A stretch of DNA of 64,000 bases from Vibrio gazogenes (GCF_002196515.1 NZ_CP018835.1:310001-374000), one strand, 5' to 3'; shown: positions 9,693-20,374, counted from the first letter of the stretch. The notes: generated by a model not told the origin, from the letters alone. Numbers and translations: made by a program.

Positions 9693-10499
9693 ATGTATAA
9701 ACTGATCGGAATCGACATGGATGGCACGTTGCTAAACAGTCAAAAACAAATTTCCGCCCGCACTCAGTCTGCCATACAGGCAGCAAAGGATAAGGGCGTC
9801 CAAATTGTTTTATCCTCTGGCCGCCCCATAGAAGGGCTGCGGGCCTATCTCGACCAGTTAGGGTTGAACAGCGAGCACGATTATGCCGTTCATTACAACG
9901 GATCTTTTGTCGAGAATGTGCTGACGGGTGAAATCATTCGTCAACAAGTTGTCAGCGCTGCCGATGTTAAAACGATTGGTCGAACAGCTCGGTCACTCAA
10001 CGTCAATACCCATGCTTTCAGTCAAATACTGGGACTCATTACCCCCAAAAGCTCGAAATACACACAGCTGGAAGCGCAAATCAATCATATCGATATCCAT
10101 GAAGTCGATTTTGAGACACTGGATGACGATCATCCCATGATAAAAGCGATGATCGTTGATGAACCGGAAAAACTGACTCAGGCCTATCAAAACTTGCCTG
10201 CGGCAGTCGTCGAAAAATTTACGATTGTCCAGAGCGCCCCACATTTTCTAGAATTTCTGAACCCACAAAGTAATAAGGGATTAGGGATTCAAGCCGTAGC
10301 CGAACGGTTAGGTATTCCGGCCGAAGCAGTCATGTGTATCGGTGATGCTGAAAATGATCATCACATGCTCGAATACGCAGGTTTAGGGATTGCGATGGCA
10401 AATGCGATGCCACAAACCAAAGCGATTGCCGACTACATTACCGCAAGTAATGATGAAGACGGCGTCGCACAAGCCATTGAAAAATTTATACTGGTGTAA
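9693..10499 (+). CDS. Cof-type HAD-IIB sugar-phosphatase (YidA-like)
   Basis: 268 aa. HAD motif I DMDGTLLNS lies at about 8-16 with the two catalytic aspartates. Motif II is SSGRP near 48. Motifs III/IV fall in the C-terminal region with GDAENDHHML near 219-228. The large cap inserted between motifs II and III makes it subclass IIB. Length and N-terminus resemble E. coli YidA, a broad sugar-phosphate phosphatase. The substrate is not decidable from sequence. Monocistronic with a terminator downstream. Confidence 0.88.
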   Translation: MYKLIGIDMDGTLLNSQKQISARTQSAIQAAKDKGVQIVLSSGRPIEGLRAYLDQLGLNSEHDYAVHYNGSFVENVLTGEIIRQQVVSAADVKTIGRTARSLNVNTHAFSQILGLITPKSSKYTQLEAQINHIDIHEVDFETLDDDHPMIKAMIVDEPEKLTQAYQNLPAAVVEKFTIVQSAPHFLEFLNPQSNKGLGIQAVAERLGIPAEAVMCIGDAENDHHMLEYAGLGIAMANAMPQTKAIADYITASNDEDGVAQAIEKFILV

Positions 10500-10592
10500 C
10501 AGACGTCTATCCTTTACTTTGGCATCGGCACCAGATCAACAGCAACGGTGAATCAATAGACGCTCGAATCCTGTATTCAGAGCGTCATCGCA

Positions 10593-10638
10593 ACTGAGAA
10601 GCGCTAAGAGTCGTTGAATCTCTCTGGCGCTTTTTTAT
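10593..10638 (+). terminator. Terminator of the Cof phosphatase gene
   Basis: An AGCGC...GCGCT stem with an inner AAGAG/CTCTC pairing is followed by TTTTTTATT. It overlaps the 3' end of the convergent acetyltransferase gene. Confidence 0.7.
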
Positions 10639-11105
10639 TGAATTCCCTTTCTTAAGCAATGGATATGATGGCGAAAGCCGAGTCGCTGATAGAGTTTGAC
10701 GGCAGACTGATTGAAATCCCAGACTTCAACAAAGACTTGTTGTACACCATAATCTTCGAATTCTCTTTCTATACGCTGTAAAAGCTGACTACCAGTACCC
10801 TGTCCGCGATGGGACGGAAGTACATAAAATTCGTCAATGCTGCCCATCAGGACGGTTTTGCTGACGGAGGAAATTAAATCAGCGAAATGACCAGAAACAA
10901 AACCGATACAGCGATGCTCACAAAGCGCAACAAACACCAGCCCTTCTGGGGATTCTAAATAATCAGCAATTCGCTTCTCTTGCATCACCGCATCTGCCGA
11001 CTTAAAGTGCTGTGGGCAAGCTAAGTGATGCTCATTGTGTAATTCATACATCATCTGTTCAAGAACCGGGAGATCCGACGATTTCGCCAACCGAATATTA
11101 ACCAT
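10635..11105 (-). CDS. GNAT family N-acetyltransferase
   Basis: About 156 aa. The acetyl-CoA loop PSHRGQGTGSQLL lies at about 97-109, followed by the beta-strand and the NQSAVKLYQRLGFR motif at the C-terminus, both standard for GNAT enzymes. I start at the internal ATG (MVNIRLAK) because GAGG lies 6 bp upstream of it. The ATG 15 bp earlier has no ribosome site. Substrate unknown. Confidence 0.85.
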   Translation of the reverse strand: MVNIRLAKSSDLPVLEQMMYELHNEHHLACPQHFKSADAVMQEKRIADYLESPEGLVFVALCEHRCIGFVSGHFADLISSVSKTVLMGSIDEFYVLPSHRGQGTGSQLLQRIEREFEDYGVQQVFVEVWDFNQSAVKLYQRLGFRHHIHCLRKGIQ

Positions 11106-11265
11106 AGCTGCCTCAGGCACAAGATAGGAATATGGCTAGTTTATACCCGACACTCTCTCAGGTAAAAAAATAACGCAAAAACAAGACCGCAGAGAGTCTG
11201 CCTTGCGTTGGTAACACTCTCCGCAGCAAGATGATGACATCATCTTTTGTATTTTTCACACAGCG

Positions 11266-13152
11266 TTATGGTTTATCAGGGTGCAACGTATGTTCAAGCT
11301 CCGATAAACTCAACGGATCATCAATGGTTGAAGGAACCGTGTAATTCTCCCCATCTGCGATCTGCCGGATCACGCGGCGCAAAATTTTGCCGGAACGGGT
11401 TTTGGGCAACCGCTCCACCACCACAGCATGACGAAAACAGGCGACCGCCCCGATTTTGTCACGCACCTCCCCGACTAACTCAAGCTCTAACTGATGCGAA
11501 TCCACCTTCATACCATTTTTCAGCACCACCAATCCTAGTGGAAGTTGACCTTTCAGCTCATCATGTACACCAATCACAGCACACTCGGCCACAGCAGGAT
11601 GCGCCCCGACGATCTCTTCCATTTCTCCGGTTGATAGCCGATGCCCGGCAACATTGATCACATCATCGATGCGTCCCATGATGAACAGATAGCCTTGTTC
11701 GTCCGTATATCCTCCGTCACCGGATACATAGTAACCGGGAAACTGACTCAAATACCCCGACTCAAACCGATCATGATTACGCCAGATGGTTGGCAGACAC
11801 CCGGGCGGCAATGGCCGTTTCAGGGCCACATACCCCTGTTGACCACAGCGCTGAGGCTCACCTTGCTCATTAAGAATGTCAACCACATATCCCGGTGTTG
11901 CTTTGGTTGATGACCCCGGTTTAATCGCCATTTTTTCAATGCCTAACGGGTTTCCGGCAATCGCCCAGCCAGTTTCGGTCTGCCACCAGTGATCGATCAC
12001 GGGCTTATCGGTATGAGACTGCACCCATTCCAGCGTCGGCGGATCAAGCCGCTCTCCGGCCATAAAAATCGCCTGCAACGATTGGAGTGAATGATGTTGG
12101 ATAAATTCGCCGTGCGGGTCTTCTTTTTTTATCGCTCTGAACGCGGTCGGTGCGGAGAAAAGCACATCGACTTGGTATTCATCGCAGACTCGCCAAAAAG
12201 CGCCCGGATCCGGTGTTCGTACCGGTTTGCCTTCATAAAGCACTGTCGCACAACCATGAAGCAGTGGCCCATAGACAATATAGGAGTGCCCCACAACCCA
12301 TCCGACATCTGAAGCAGCCCAGAATACCCCATCTTGCGGCATATTATAGATAGCAGACATCGAATACTTCATTGCCACAGCATGACCACCATTATCCCGG
12401 ACGACACCTTTCGGTTTGCCGGTCGTCCCCGAGGTATAGAGAATATACAACGGGTCGGTTGCCCGGACCGGAACACACTCATGTGGTGTCGCAACCTCAA
12501 GCAGTTGTTGCCAGTCATGATCTCTTGCTTGATTGAGTTCAGCGGTATGAACCGGCCGTTGTACGATAATGACCTGTTCCGGTTTCCAGCGACTGTCCAT
12601 AATCGCTTTATCAACCAAAGGTTTATACGGAATAATTTTGTTGACTTCGATACCGCATGAAGCCGTTATCAGCACTTTCGGCTCAGCATCTTCGATTCTG
12701 ACAGCTAACTCATTCGGGGCAAAACCGCCAAACACCACAGAGTGAATCGCCCCCAAGCGTGCACAAGCCAACATCCCCATGACCGCCTCTGGAATCATCG
12801 GCATATAAAGCACCACCCGATCCCCTTTCGTCACCCCTTTGGCCGCTAACATGCCAGCAACACGAGCAACATCATCCCGTAAAGCTTGATAACTCCACTG
12901 TTTTTGGACGCCTGTCGCCGGTGAATCATAAATCAGCGCCGTTCGTTCTCCCCGCCCTTGCTGACAATGATAATCCAACGCCATCCATGACGTATTCATC
13001 ACCCCATCAGAGAACCAGCGTTCGATCTGATGTTCATCGATACTCAGAATGGTTTGTGGTTTCTGAAACCAATCCAGTTGATTTGCCTGCTCGCCCCAGA
13101 ATGCCTCTGGGTAATCCTTGGCAAATTGATACTCTCGTTCATATGTAAGCAT
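11266..13152 (-). CDS. prpE: Propionyl-CoA synthetase PrpE
   Basis: 628 aa acyl-adenylate-forming enzyme that activates propionate to propionyl-CoA, the entry step of the methylcitrate cycle. Visible motifs are YTSGTTGKPKGVV near 240 (AMP/phosphate loop), WWQTETGW near 390, YVSGDGGYTDEQGY near 500, and PKTRSGKILRR near 590 with the acylation-regulated lysine. The frame starts at 13164, but the ATG at 13152 has GGGGG at a proper distance. Last gene of prpB-prpC-prpD-prpE. Confidence 0.93.
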   Translation of the reverse strand: MLTYEREYQFAKDYPEAFWGEQANQLDWFQKPQTILSIDEHQIERWFSDGVMNTSWMALDYHCQQGRGERTALIYDSPATGVQKQWSYQALRDDVARVAGMLAAKGVTKGDRVVLYMPMIPEAVMGMLACARLGAIHSVVFGGFAPNELAVRIEDAEPKVLITASCGIEVNKIIPYKPLVDKAIMDSRWKPEQVIIVQRPVHTAELNQARDHDWQQLLEVATPHECVPVRATDPLYILYTSGTTGKPKGVVRDNGGHAVAMKYSMSAIYNMPQDGVFWAASDVGWVVGHSYIVYGPLLHGCATVLYEGKPVRTPDPGAFWRVCDEYQVDVLFSAPTAFRAIKKEDPHGEFIQHHSLQSLQAIFMAGERLDPPTLEWVQSHTDKPVIDHWWQTETGWAIAGNPLGIEKMAIKPGSSTKATPGYVVDILNEQGEPQRCGQQGYVALKRPLPPGCLPTIWRNHDRFESGYLSQFPGYYVSGDGGYTDEQGYLFIMGRIDDVINVAGHRLSTGEMEEIVGAHPAVAECAVIGVHDELKGQLPLGLVVLKNGMKVDSHQLELELVGEVRDKIGAVACFRHAVVVERLPKTRSGKILRRVIRQIADGENYTVPSTIDDPLSLSELEHTLHPDKP

Positions 13153-13222
13153 CATTTCCCCCATAGATAGTGGCTGGTATCCGTTTGATACCAGCGACCT
13201 TGGGAAGTTAGTTTCACACCCG

Positions 13223-14674
13223 TTAATTGATCATGAATAGCGCCATGAACTCATCAACTGGTGTACGCTCCAGACGTTCCTGATCCAGACACAGTGTTGT
13301 CAGTGCTTTAACACGGCCTTGAGGGAAACGCGTCTGTAAATTGCGAATGAACTTTTGCTCAAGTACAGGAATCCCTTCTTCTCTGCGACGCCGGTGACCA
13401 ATCGGATACTCGACCTCAACTTTCTCTGTACATGACCCGTCACGGAAGAACACCTGGATTGCATTGGCGATCGAACGTTTATCTGATTCGAGGTACTCAC
13501 GGCTATAACGGGCATCTTCCTGAATCACCATTTTATCTCTGAGCTGATCAATACGCGGGTCGCTCAGATGGAAGCTATCTTCATAATGTTCAGCAACTAA
13601 ATCACCATACAACAATGGCACAGCCGTCATATATTGCAGGCAATGATCGCGGTCTGCCGGATTGGCCAGTTCACCAACCTTGGAGATGATACGAATGGCG
13701 GATTCATGCGTTGTCATTTCAATGCGATCAATCTCGTCAATCCGATCACGGACATGAGGATGCAATTTAACCGCACATTCAACCGCCGTCTGCGCATGAA
13801 ACTCAGCAGGAAATGAGATTTTAAACAGCACATTTTCCATCACATAGCTGGAAAAGTTTTGTGGTATATCAAATGCTTTTCCTTTAAACAGCACATCATA
13901 ATATCCCCACTGTGGTGCTGAGAGTACCGTCGGGATCCCCATTTCGCCTTTCATGGTGATCATCGCCAGCCGAACCGCCCGCGAGGTCGCATCTCCGGCA
14001 GCCCAGGATTTGCGCGAACCGGCATTGGGCGCATGGCGATAGGTTCGCAGCGCCCCACCATCAACCCAAGCCTGAGAAAGCGCATCAATAATCTGCTCTC
14101 TGCTGCCACCAAGCATCTTGGTCACGACCGCAACAGATGCCACTCGTACCAAAAGTACATGGTCAAGGCCAACCCGGTTGAAACTATTGTTCAATGCCAG
14201 AATGCCTTGAATCTCATGTGCTTTGATCATCGCGGTTAAAACATCTTTCATAACCAGCGGTGGCTTGCCTTGAGAAACAGCCATGCGGCTCAGATAATCT
14301 GCGGTCGCGAGGATACCTCCCAGATTATCTGAGGGATGACCCCACTCGGCTGCCAGCCATGTGTCATTGAAATCAAGCCAGCGAATCATGCAGCCAATGT
14401 TAAATGCGGCCGTGACCGGATCGAGCTCATGGGAGGTACCCGGAACCCGTGCGCCATTGACCACCGTAGTGCCCGGTACGATGGGACCTAAATGCTTGGT
14501 ACATTCAGGAAACCGTAACGCAAGCAAACCACATCCCAGAGTGTCGATCAGGCAATTCCGCGCAGTGTGGTAGGCTTCTTGTGAAGTAATGGGCTGTTGA
14601 TCGACATAATCGGCAATTTGAACCAGTAGTTCATCCGGTTGTTGCCGTTGATTAAAATCTACATTCTGACTCAT
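13223..14674 (-). CDS. prpD: 2-methylcitrate dehydratase PrpD
   Basis: 483 aa, full length for the MmgE/PrpD family. It dehydrates 2-methylcitrate to 2-methylaconitate. Family features include [15 protein letters not shown] near 47-61, [19 protein letters not shown] near 99-117 and the [15 protein letters not shown] segment near 232. It lies 14 bp after prpC. Many vibrios use AcnD plus PrpF for this step. Here a true PrpD is present and no acnD or prpF lies in the operon. Confidence 0.95.
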   Translation of the reverse strand: MSQNVDFNQRQQPDELLVQIADYVDQQPITSQEAYHTARNCLIDTLGCGLLALRFPECTKHLGPIVPGTTVVNGARVPGTSHELDPVTAAFNIGCMIRWLDFNDTWLAAEWGHPSDNLGGILATADYLSRMAVSQGKPPLVMKDVLTAMIKAHEIQGILALNNSFNRVGLDHVLLVRVASVAVVTKMLGGSREQIIDALSQAWVDGGALRTYRHAPNAGSRKSWAAGDATSRAVRLAMITMKGEMGIPTVLSAPQWGYYDVLFKGKAFDIPQNFSSYVMENVLFKISFPAEFHAQTAVECAVKLHPHVRDRIDEIDRIEMTTHESAIRIISKVGELANPADRDHCLQYMTAVPLLYGDLVAEHYEDSFHLSDPRIDQLRDKMVIQEDARYSREYLESDKRSIANAIQVFFRDGSCTEKVEVEYPIGHRRRREEGIPVLEQKFIRNLQTRFPQGRVKALTTLCLDQERLERTPVDEFMALFMIN

Positions 14675-14688
14675 GAGTCTGTCCTTGA

Positions 14689-15816
14689 TTAACGCTGTTC
14701 AATGGGAATCCAATCCTGATGTTCAGGGCCTTGATAGTCGGCACTCGGACGAATAATCCGGTTATTGTCCCGCTGCTCGAACACATGAGCAGCCCAACCG
14801 GTCAAACGACTGATGACGAAAATCGGGGTAAATAATGGTGTAGGAATCCCCATAAAGTGGTAAGCGGACGCATGATAGAAATCGGCATTACAAAACAGTC
14901 CCTTTTCCCGTTTCATCACCGCTTCGACCCGTTCGGAGACAGCATAAAGGTGATGATCACCCACCTGTTGTGAAAGACGTTGGGACCACTGTTTGATCAG
15001 TGCATTTCGCGGGTCACATTCCCGGTAGACCGCATGACCAAATCCCATGATCTTGTCTTTACGGGCCAGTTTTTCGAGCAGCGCTGTTTCCGCTTGTTCC
15101 GGTGTCTGCCACTGTTCAATCATTGCCATGGCTGCCTCATTCGCGCCCCCATGCAGTGGACCGCGTAGCGTGCCTATCGCCCCGGTAATACAGGAGTGGA
15201 GATCCGATAAAGTCGAAGCACACACCCGGGCATTGAATGTAGATGCATTAAATTCATGTTCAGCATATAAAATCAGTGAACAATGCATGACCTGACGGAA
15301 TTGCTCGTCGGGTTCACGGTCAAGCAACATCTTCAGAAAGTATCCTCCGATCGAGGATTCGCTCCGATCTTCGGTGTCGATTCGTACCCCATCATGACTA
15401 AACCGATACCAGTAACAGATAATGGCCGGGAAGCAGGCCAATAACCGTTCTGTCGCTGACAACTGTTGGGAAAAATCCGTCTCAGGCTCAAGATTCCCGA
15501 GTACCGAGCATCCGGTGCGCATCACATCCATCGGATGGGTTTCTGCGGGTAAGCGTTCTAAAACATCCTTGAGTACCTGCGGTAATCCTCGTAACTGCAT
15601 CAGGTGCGTTGTGTAGGCATCCAACTCTTGTTGATTCGGCAGTTTGCCTTTGAGTAGCAGGTAAGCCACTTCTTCAAACTGCGCATGATTGGCAAGGTCT
15701 GTAATATCGTAACCGCGGTAGGTTAACCCTGTTCCGGTTTGTCCGACAGTACATAAAGCCGTCGTGCCAGCACTCTGACCCCGCAACCCTGCACCTCCCA
15801 ATTCCTTGTTTGGCAT
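14689..15816 (-). CDS. prpC: 2-methylcitrate synthase PrpC
   Basis: 375 aa citrate-synthase fold enzyme joining propionyl-CoA and oxaloacetate. Catalytic histidines are visible in HGGANEAAM (near 232) and [14 protein letters not shown] (near 263), and the aspartate lies in [12 protein letters not shown] (near 318). The start has AAGGAG upstream. Length and N-terminus ([12 protein letters not shown]) match PrpC rather than GltA. Confidence 0.95.
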   Translation of the reverse strand: MPNKELGGAGLRGQSAGTTALCTVGQTGTGLTYRGYDITDLANHAQFEEVAYLLLKGKLPNQQELDAYTTHLMQLRGLPQVLKDVLERLPAETHPMDVMRTGCSVLGNLEPETDFSQQLSATERLLACFPAIICYWYRFSHDGVRIDTEDRSESSIGGYFLKMLLDREPDEQFRQVMHCSLILYAEHEFNASTFNARVCASTLSDLHSCITGAIGTLRGPLHGGANEAAMAMIEQWQTPEQAETALLEKLARKDKIMGFGHAVYRECDPRNALIKQWSQRLSQQVGDHHLYAVSERVEAVMKREKGLFCNADFYHASAYHFMGIPTPLFTPIFVISRLTGWAAHVFEQRDNNRIIRPSADYQGPEHQDWIPIEQR

Positions 15817-15984
15817 ATTGAGCTCCTTGTTACCTGCCGCTTATCTCTGACGGACAATCATCGTCCCAAATGGGCAATGATTCAGTCGGCAGGATTGATT
15901 TCACGTTATGGATCTAAATGGTTTGATACAGCCAATCATCGGCTGCCTAATCTCAGTGAATCAGGTGTTGTGACCTGATCCGCC
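15817..15984 (-). promoter_or_regulatory. prpB-prpC intercistronic region with stem-loops
   Basis: This 168-bp gap inside the operon holds an ATCAGGT/ACCTGAT hairpin and a CAGCC/GGCTG hairpin close to the prpB stop, plus a long-range CCTGCCG/CGGCAGG pairing ending next to the prpC ribosome site. No U-run follows the hairpins, so mRNA processing or stability control is more likely than termination (inference). Confidence 0.35.
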
Positions 15985-16890
15985 CTATGAATCCGACTGA
16001 TGCTGGCCAGAAAATAACTGATCCAGCTTGTCTTCATAGGTGTGATAATTCAGGTAGTCATAAAGCTCTTTCCGAGTCTGCATCTGTGGCAATAACGTCT
16101 GCTGATTACCCGTTGTGCGCAGGTGTTGATAGACCATTTCTGCTGCTTTATTCATGGCTCGGAATGCACTCAACGGATACAGCACCATGCTCACTTTCGC
16201 ACCGGCAAGCTCATCACAGTTATACAAAGGTGTTTGGCCGAATTCGGTAATATTCGCCAAAATCGGAACGGGTTTCCCCGTGGCATCTTCCAGCGCTGTC
16301 GCAAACTGCTCATATTGACCCAATTCGACCATCGCTTCGGGAAAAATCATATCAGCACCCGCTTCAACACAAGCAATCGCCCGTTCAATCGCCTTTTCCA
16401 TACCTTCAACCGCTAAAGCATCGGTACGCGCCATGATGACAAAATCATCATCGACACGTGCGTCCACAGCCGCTTTAATTCTATCGGCCATTTCATCACG
16501 GCTGACAATCGCCTTGTTGGGCCGGTGTCCGCACCGTTTTTGCAGCACTTGGTCTTCAATATGAACTGCCGCCGCACCGGCTTTTTCCATCGCCCGGATG
16601 GTTCGGGCAATGCTGAAAGCACCGCCAAAACCCGTATCGATATCAACTAATAATGGTAAGTCACTCGCATTGGTAATCCGTTCAACGTCCACCAACACAT
16701 CATTGAGGGTCGTTATCCCCAAATCGGGTACCCCGTAAGAGGCATTTGCAATACCGCCACCAGACAGATAAATCGCCTGATGGCCGATTTGTTGCGCCAT
16801 CATGGCACAATACGGATTAATCGTGCCGACGATTTGAAGGGGGTGGTTATTGCTGACTGCTGCTCTGAATTTTTTACCCGGACTGTTCAT
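15985..16890 (-). CDS. prpB: 2-methylisocitrate lyase PrpB
   Basis: 301 aa isocitrate-lyase superfamily enzyme that splits 2-methylisocitrate into pyruvate and succinate. It shows the metal-binding DIDTGFGG near 83-90, the active-site loop KRCGHRPNK near 118-126 with the catalytic cysteine, and IMARTDA near 152. The ATG overlaps the stop of the GntR regulator (ATGA), so regulator and enzyme are translationally coupled. Confidence 0.95.
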   Translation of the reverse strand: MNSPGKKFRAAVSNNHPLQIVGTINPYCAMMAQQIGHQAIYLSGGGIANASYGVPDLGITTLNDVLVDVERITNASDLPLLVDIDTGFGGAFSIARTIRAMEKAGAAAVHIEDQVLQKRCGHRPNKAIVSRDEMADRIKAAVDARVDDDFVIMARTDALAVEGMEKAIERAIACVEAGADMIFPEAMVELGQYEQFATALEDATGKPVPILANITEFGQTPLYNCDELAGAKVSMVLYPLSAFRAMNKAAEMVYQHLRTTGNQQTLLPQMQTRKELYDYLNYHTYEDKLDQLFSGQHQSDS

Positions 16891-17585
16891 GATTGTTCTC
16901 CCTGTTCGGACAGCATGTGGACTTCAATCAGTTTCCGACTGCCCGCGATATGACGCCGCATCAACATTTCTGCCAGTTCCTCATCCCGTTCCCGGATTGC
17001 CCTCAGGATAAACTGGTGCTCCCCCAACGCTTCTTTCGGCTGGCTATGCGCCCGGGGAGATTGATAACGAAACATACGCAGCAAATGATACAACTCATCA
17101 CACAATAGCCGGATAAGCTGTTGATTACGGCTGGCTTTGATAATGCAATAATGGAAATCGAAATCTCCATGTTGATGAAAGTATGAAGCCCCTTCAATTT
17201 GAGAGAGATGGCGAGCATGTTTTTCTAACACGGTCTCTAAATTGCTCAACTCTGCGGGCGTGATATATCGGGCTGCGAGACGCGCAGCCATGCCTTCAAG
17301 CGCTTCCCGCACCGCATACAGTTCAATCAACTTTTCATAAGACAGTGCAATCACCCTCGCACCAACATGCGGTATCCGTTCAATCAGACCGAGACCTTCC
17401 AGCCGCATCAACGCTTCCCGCAATGGCCCCCGGCTGACCTGAAACTGACGGGCAAGACTGGGTTCGGAGATTTTACTTCCCGACGCAATCTCTCCCTGAA
17501 TAATTGCCTCAATCAAATAATCCGTCAGATGTTCTGACTTGGTATTGTCTTTCTCTGGCTGAATTAAATCTGTCGCTTGATCCAC
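16887..17585 (-). CDS. GntR-family (FadR/FCD subgroup) regulator of the prp operon
   Basis: 232 aa. An N-terminal winged helix (about 17-84, with [28 protein letters not shown]) and a C-terminal all-helical FCD ligand domain containing the metal-type His/Asp residues (DFDFHYCI near 140, [10 protein letters not shown] near 188). It is the first gene of the operon and overlaps prpB by 4 bp, so it probably represses its own operon until 2-methylcitrate or a related metabolite binds. E. coli instead uses the sigma-54 activator PrpR; that gene is absent here. Confidence 0.88.
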   Translation of the reverse strand: MDQATDLIQPEKDNTKSEHLTDYLIEAIIQGEIASGSKISEPSLARQFQVSRGPLREALMRLEGLGLIERIPHVGARVIALSYEKLIELYAVREALEGMAARLAARYITPAELSNLETVLEKHARHLSQIEGASYFHQHGDFDFHYCIIKASRNQQLIRLLCDELYHLLRMFRYQSPRAHSQPKEALGEHQFILRAIRERDEELAEMLMRRHIAGSRKLIEVHMLSEQGEQS

Positions 17586-17663
17586 TGTCGTCTCTCTTTT
17601 AATGAGGTCTTCTGACCGACTTCATGTAAAAAATAGCCGATCCACAGGTAGAACAGCAAGCAG

Positions 17664-17675
17664 ATTGTTGACAAT
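17664..17675. promoter_or_regulatory. Candidate GntR operator 1
   Basis: Palindrome ATTGT-TG-ACAAT lies 79 bp upstream of the regulator start. The flank ACAATTTAG..TAA.GTC is repeated at the second site, giving two matching 18-bp segments. Confidence 0.6.
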
Positions 17676-17777
17676 TTAGACTAATGTCTAACCCGTGAAA
17701 CCTTCACCATAAATCAATTAAAAATTAAATTATTTAAAAACAAATAGATAGCTTGAATACTTTTTTTGACCTAAAAA

Positions 17778-17791
17778 AATTGTCAACAATT
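17778..17791. promoter_or_regulatory. Candidate GntR operator 2
   Basis: Palindrome AATTGT-CA-ACAATT with the same arms and the same right flank as the first site, 114 bp further upstream. Two spaced copies suggest cooperative binding or looping (inference). Confidence 0.6.
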
Positions 17792-18000
17792 TAGCTTAAA
17801 GTCATCGACTTTATAGGCATGTAGAACTGATTGAACGGCCGAAAAGCACGAATGAAAGGAGAGAAAAGCCGAGTGGCATGATGAGCAATGTCATGCATGA
17901 GAGGTAAATCGATGAATAGGTGAATCGATGAATAAGCGCGACCTGAATGACTATCGAATCAGACAGAAAGCGTAACAACAGCTCATAAAGTATCACAGAT

Positions 18001-18101
18001 GCTAGGGGTCATTTGCTTAGGATAGCTAAGCGGCATGCGCCGCGATCAATGCCCGTTCAGATTGAACAAAATTCAACCACGAACGGTCAACAACCCCTAG
18101 C
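18001..18101. repeat. Short inverted-repeat element, copy 1
   Basis: Ends GCTAGGGGT and ACCCCTAGC are perfect inverted repeats, with an internal GGTCAACA next to the right end. A related element is at 48649-48757. It sits in the otherwise empty 17.8-18.15 kb interval and has no ORF. Confidence 0.5.
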
Positions 18102-18153
18102 CACAATACGAATATATCCGCTGTCATTCAAAATACGGGGATCACGAGGCAGA

Positions 18154-18714
18154 CTAGGCTTTCCACCCCGGATTGATGAGTGAAGTCAGATAATGATCTT
18201 CCCACTGGCCATTAATCAACAGAAAATCTTTCAGCTCGCCTTCATACTGAAACCCTAACCGCTTCAGTACGGCTTCACTGCGTTGATTGCGCGGCATATA
18301 TGTAGCGGAGATACGATGCATATTCTGCGCTTCAAACATAAACCGACAAGCCATTTTTAATGCCCGGGTCATCACGCCTTTCCCCTGCGCATTTTCAGCC
18401 AGTGAATAACCGACATAACAGCTATGAACCGGAAAACGTGAAATTTGGCTAAACGAGATCGTACCGAGCATTTCATGGGTAGAAATATCGAAAATCAGGA
18501 GATAGAAACCAATCGCCATCGTTTCTAATTCTTTGAGTTTTATCAGACGTTGTGTCCAACCTTGTTCAAGGAAGAATTCTGCTTCCCGCTTCGGTTCCCA
18601 TGGGGTAAGGAAGTGGCGGTTGACATTAAAATACCGGGCGATCGTTCTGGCGTCATCAACCCGAGCCGAACGGATCACAATGTCGCCATCGACATCATAA
18701 ACTTGTTTATACAT
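18154..18714 (-). CDS. RimJ/RimL-like GNAT N-acetyltransferase
   Basis: 186 aa. Layout is that of the RimJ/RimL subgroup: acidic strand near residue 10, the cofactor motif SLAENAQGKGVMTRALK near 104-120 and the NQRSEAVLKRLGFQYEG motif near 148-164. Such proteins acetylate ribosomal protein N-termini or small molecules. The substrate here cannot be told. Single gene, about 80 bp downstream of tyrR on the same strand. Confidence 0.85.
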   Translation of the reverse strand: MYKQVYDVDGDIVIRSARVDDARTIARYFNVNRHFLTPWEPKREAEFFLEQGWTQRLIKLKELETMAIGFYLLIFDISTHEMLGTISFSQISRFPVHSCYVGYSLAENAQGKGVMTRALKMACRFMFEAQNMHRISATYMPRNQRSEAVLKRLGFQYEGELKDFLLINGQWEDHYLTSLINPGWKA

Positions 18715-18791
18715 AAATAACTTAGCGTCCTGTTGCTTGTCACTCCGAGAACATCAGCCTCAATCACAAGGCGATGAACATCGCGGAGAAA

Positions 18792-20348
18792 TTAATGTTT
18801 CCGAATATCGTAATCTCGCAATTTGTTTGCAATTGAGGTATGAGAGACATTCAATCGTTTGGCTAGCTTGCGACTCGATGGGAATGACTGATAGAGCCGC
18901 TCCAAAACTTTGGCTTCATAATCTTTCATAATATCATCCAGACAGCCATCGAGGTTCAGCAATCCAATCGCCCCATTCACAACTTCAACACCCGGAAGAT
19001 GGAAATATTCGATTTTTAATTCATCATCTGGCATCTCAGTCAATGCTCTCAGCACCATATTATCCAACTGGCGCATATTGCCCGGCCACTGATAATGCGA
19101 CAACTGTTCAATGACCGATTCGTCATAATGCGGTTTAACCATTCCCATATGACGCACATGCTTGGCGATAAAGAGTTCCAGTAATGGCTGTACATCACTT
19201 GGCCGCTCGCGCAACGGTGGAATTGACAAAGTCAGCACATTCAACCGATAGAACAGATCTTCACGGAATTGATCGGATTCAGCCAAAGCTGCCAGATTAT
19301 GCCGCGTTGATGCGATCACTCGGACATCCACATGGATTTCATGCTCTTCCCCGACTCGGCGGAATGTTCCATCTTGGAGAAAACGTAACAATTTAATCTG
19401 CAGATGGGCGCTCATTTCACCGATTTCATCGAGAAATACAGTGCCCCCATTCGCCTGCTCGAAAATGCCCTTATGCCCTTCGCGATGATTGAAAGATCCT
19501 GGCGCATGGCCGAATAACTCAGTTTCAGCGACGTCATCTGGCATCGATGCACAACTGACGACCAAAAATGGTCTCGATGCCCGTTCTGAGCGGTTATGAC
19601 AGGCTTTCGCCAACATTTCTTTGCCGGTCCCGGTTTCGCCTTCGATCAACAACGGTTGATCCAGCATCGCCAGCTTTTTCGCCTGATTGATGAGGTGTTT
19701 ATGCCGGTTGGAAATACCAACGAAATGTTCAAATCCCAGTTCGCTATGCAGCGGTAATTGCGTGTGCTGTATTTCATGCTGGAACTGTCTGGCGCGTAGG
19801 ATCACCATCGCACTGGCCAGAATCGATTCTTTTGACTCACTCTGAATATAAACGGGCATGATTTCCAGAATATAGTCCAGACCATTCAACACAATGTCCT
19901 CACGCTGACGGGATTTGCTCCCCTCAAGCCAGCGAGAAAAGTTAAACGCATGCACCAGTGTTGAAATCGCATGACCGATGACGTCGTTTTCCTGCCGATT
20001 GAACAATGATAAAGCAGCATGGTTAGCTGTATCAACAAAACCTTTTAAATCAATAGTTAATACGGCATCTGGCAAGTTGTTCAACAGTGAAACCAACTCA
20101 GTGTTATGCCGTTCCATTGGCATAAACTGAATTTTCCGGACATCTTTCACGCCTGATATCATCCGAATCTGAGCCATCAGTTCACTAAACGTCACGAAAT
20201 CAATATCCGGGCAATTCAGATAAATAATCCCAGAAATATCAATTTCAATACCTCTTAAATCAATATTTCTGGATACCAGAATATCCAGTAACTCCCGGGT
20301 CAACCCGAGACGGTCTTCACACAAGACTTCTAGACGCACAAAAAGCAA
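18792..20348 (-). CDS. tyrR: Transcriptional regulator TyrR
   Basis: 518 aa, normal length. Domain order: ACT domain (1-75, beginning MLFVRLEVLCEDRLGLTREL), PAS domain (about 80-190), sigma-54-type AAA+ domain (about 205-430; Walker A GETGTGKEM, FLDEIGEMS) and a C-terminal Fis-type HTH (about 480-515). The AAA loop normally reading GAFTGA is GSFNHR here, as in TyrR proteins that do not act through sigma-54. It controls aromatic amino acid genes. A TyrR-box-like site precedes its own start. Confidence 0.95.
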   Translation of the reverse strand: MLFVRLEVLCEDRLGLTRELLDILVSRNIDLRGIEIDISGIIYLNCPDIDFVTFSELMAQIRMISGVKDVRKIQFMPMERHNTELVSLLNNLPDAVLTIDLKGFVDTANHAALSLFNRQENDVIGHAISTLVHAFNFSRWLEGSKSRQREDIVLNGLDYILEIMPVYIQSESKESILASAMVILRARQFQHEIQHTQLPLHSELGFEHFVGISNRHKHLINQAKKLAMLDQPLLIEGETGTGKEMLAKACHNRSERASRPFLVVSCASMPDDVAETELFGHAPGSFNHREGHKGIFEQANGGTVFLDEIGEMSAHLQIKLLRFLQDGTFRRVGEEHEIHVDVRVIASTRHNLAALAESDQFREDLFYRLNVLTLSIPPLRERPSDVQPLLELFIAKHVRHMGMVKPHYDESVIEQLSHYQWPGNMRQLDNMVLRALTEMPDDELKIEYFHLPGVEVVNGAIGLLNLDGCLDDIMKDYEAKVLERLYQSFPSSRKLAKRLNVSHTSIANKLRDYDIRKH

Positions 20349-20356
20349 CCCACACG

Positions 20357-20374
20357 TGTAAGGAAAAGTTGACA
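20357..20374. promoter_or_regulatory. Candidate TyrR box
   Basis: TGTAAG-N6-TTGACA matches the TyrR consensus TGTAAA-N6-TTTACA at 10 of 12 fixed positions. It lies 9 bp upstream of the tyrR start codon, which suggests autoregulation. Confidence 0.5.

Noticed and set aside
11247..11657. Long ORFs antisense to prpE and other core genes
   Set aside because: Shadows of high-GC coding genes on the other strand; codon pattern fits the annotated genes.
17811..17996. 61-aa minus-strand ORF downstream of nothing
   Set aside because: Hydrophobic by chance in AT-rich DNA, no ribosome site, no neighbour context.
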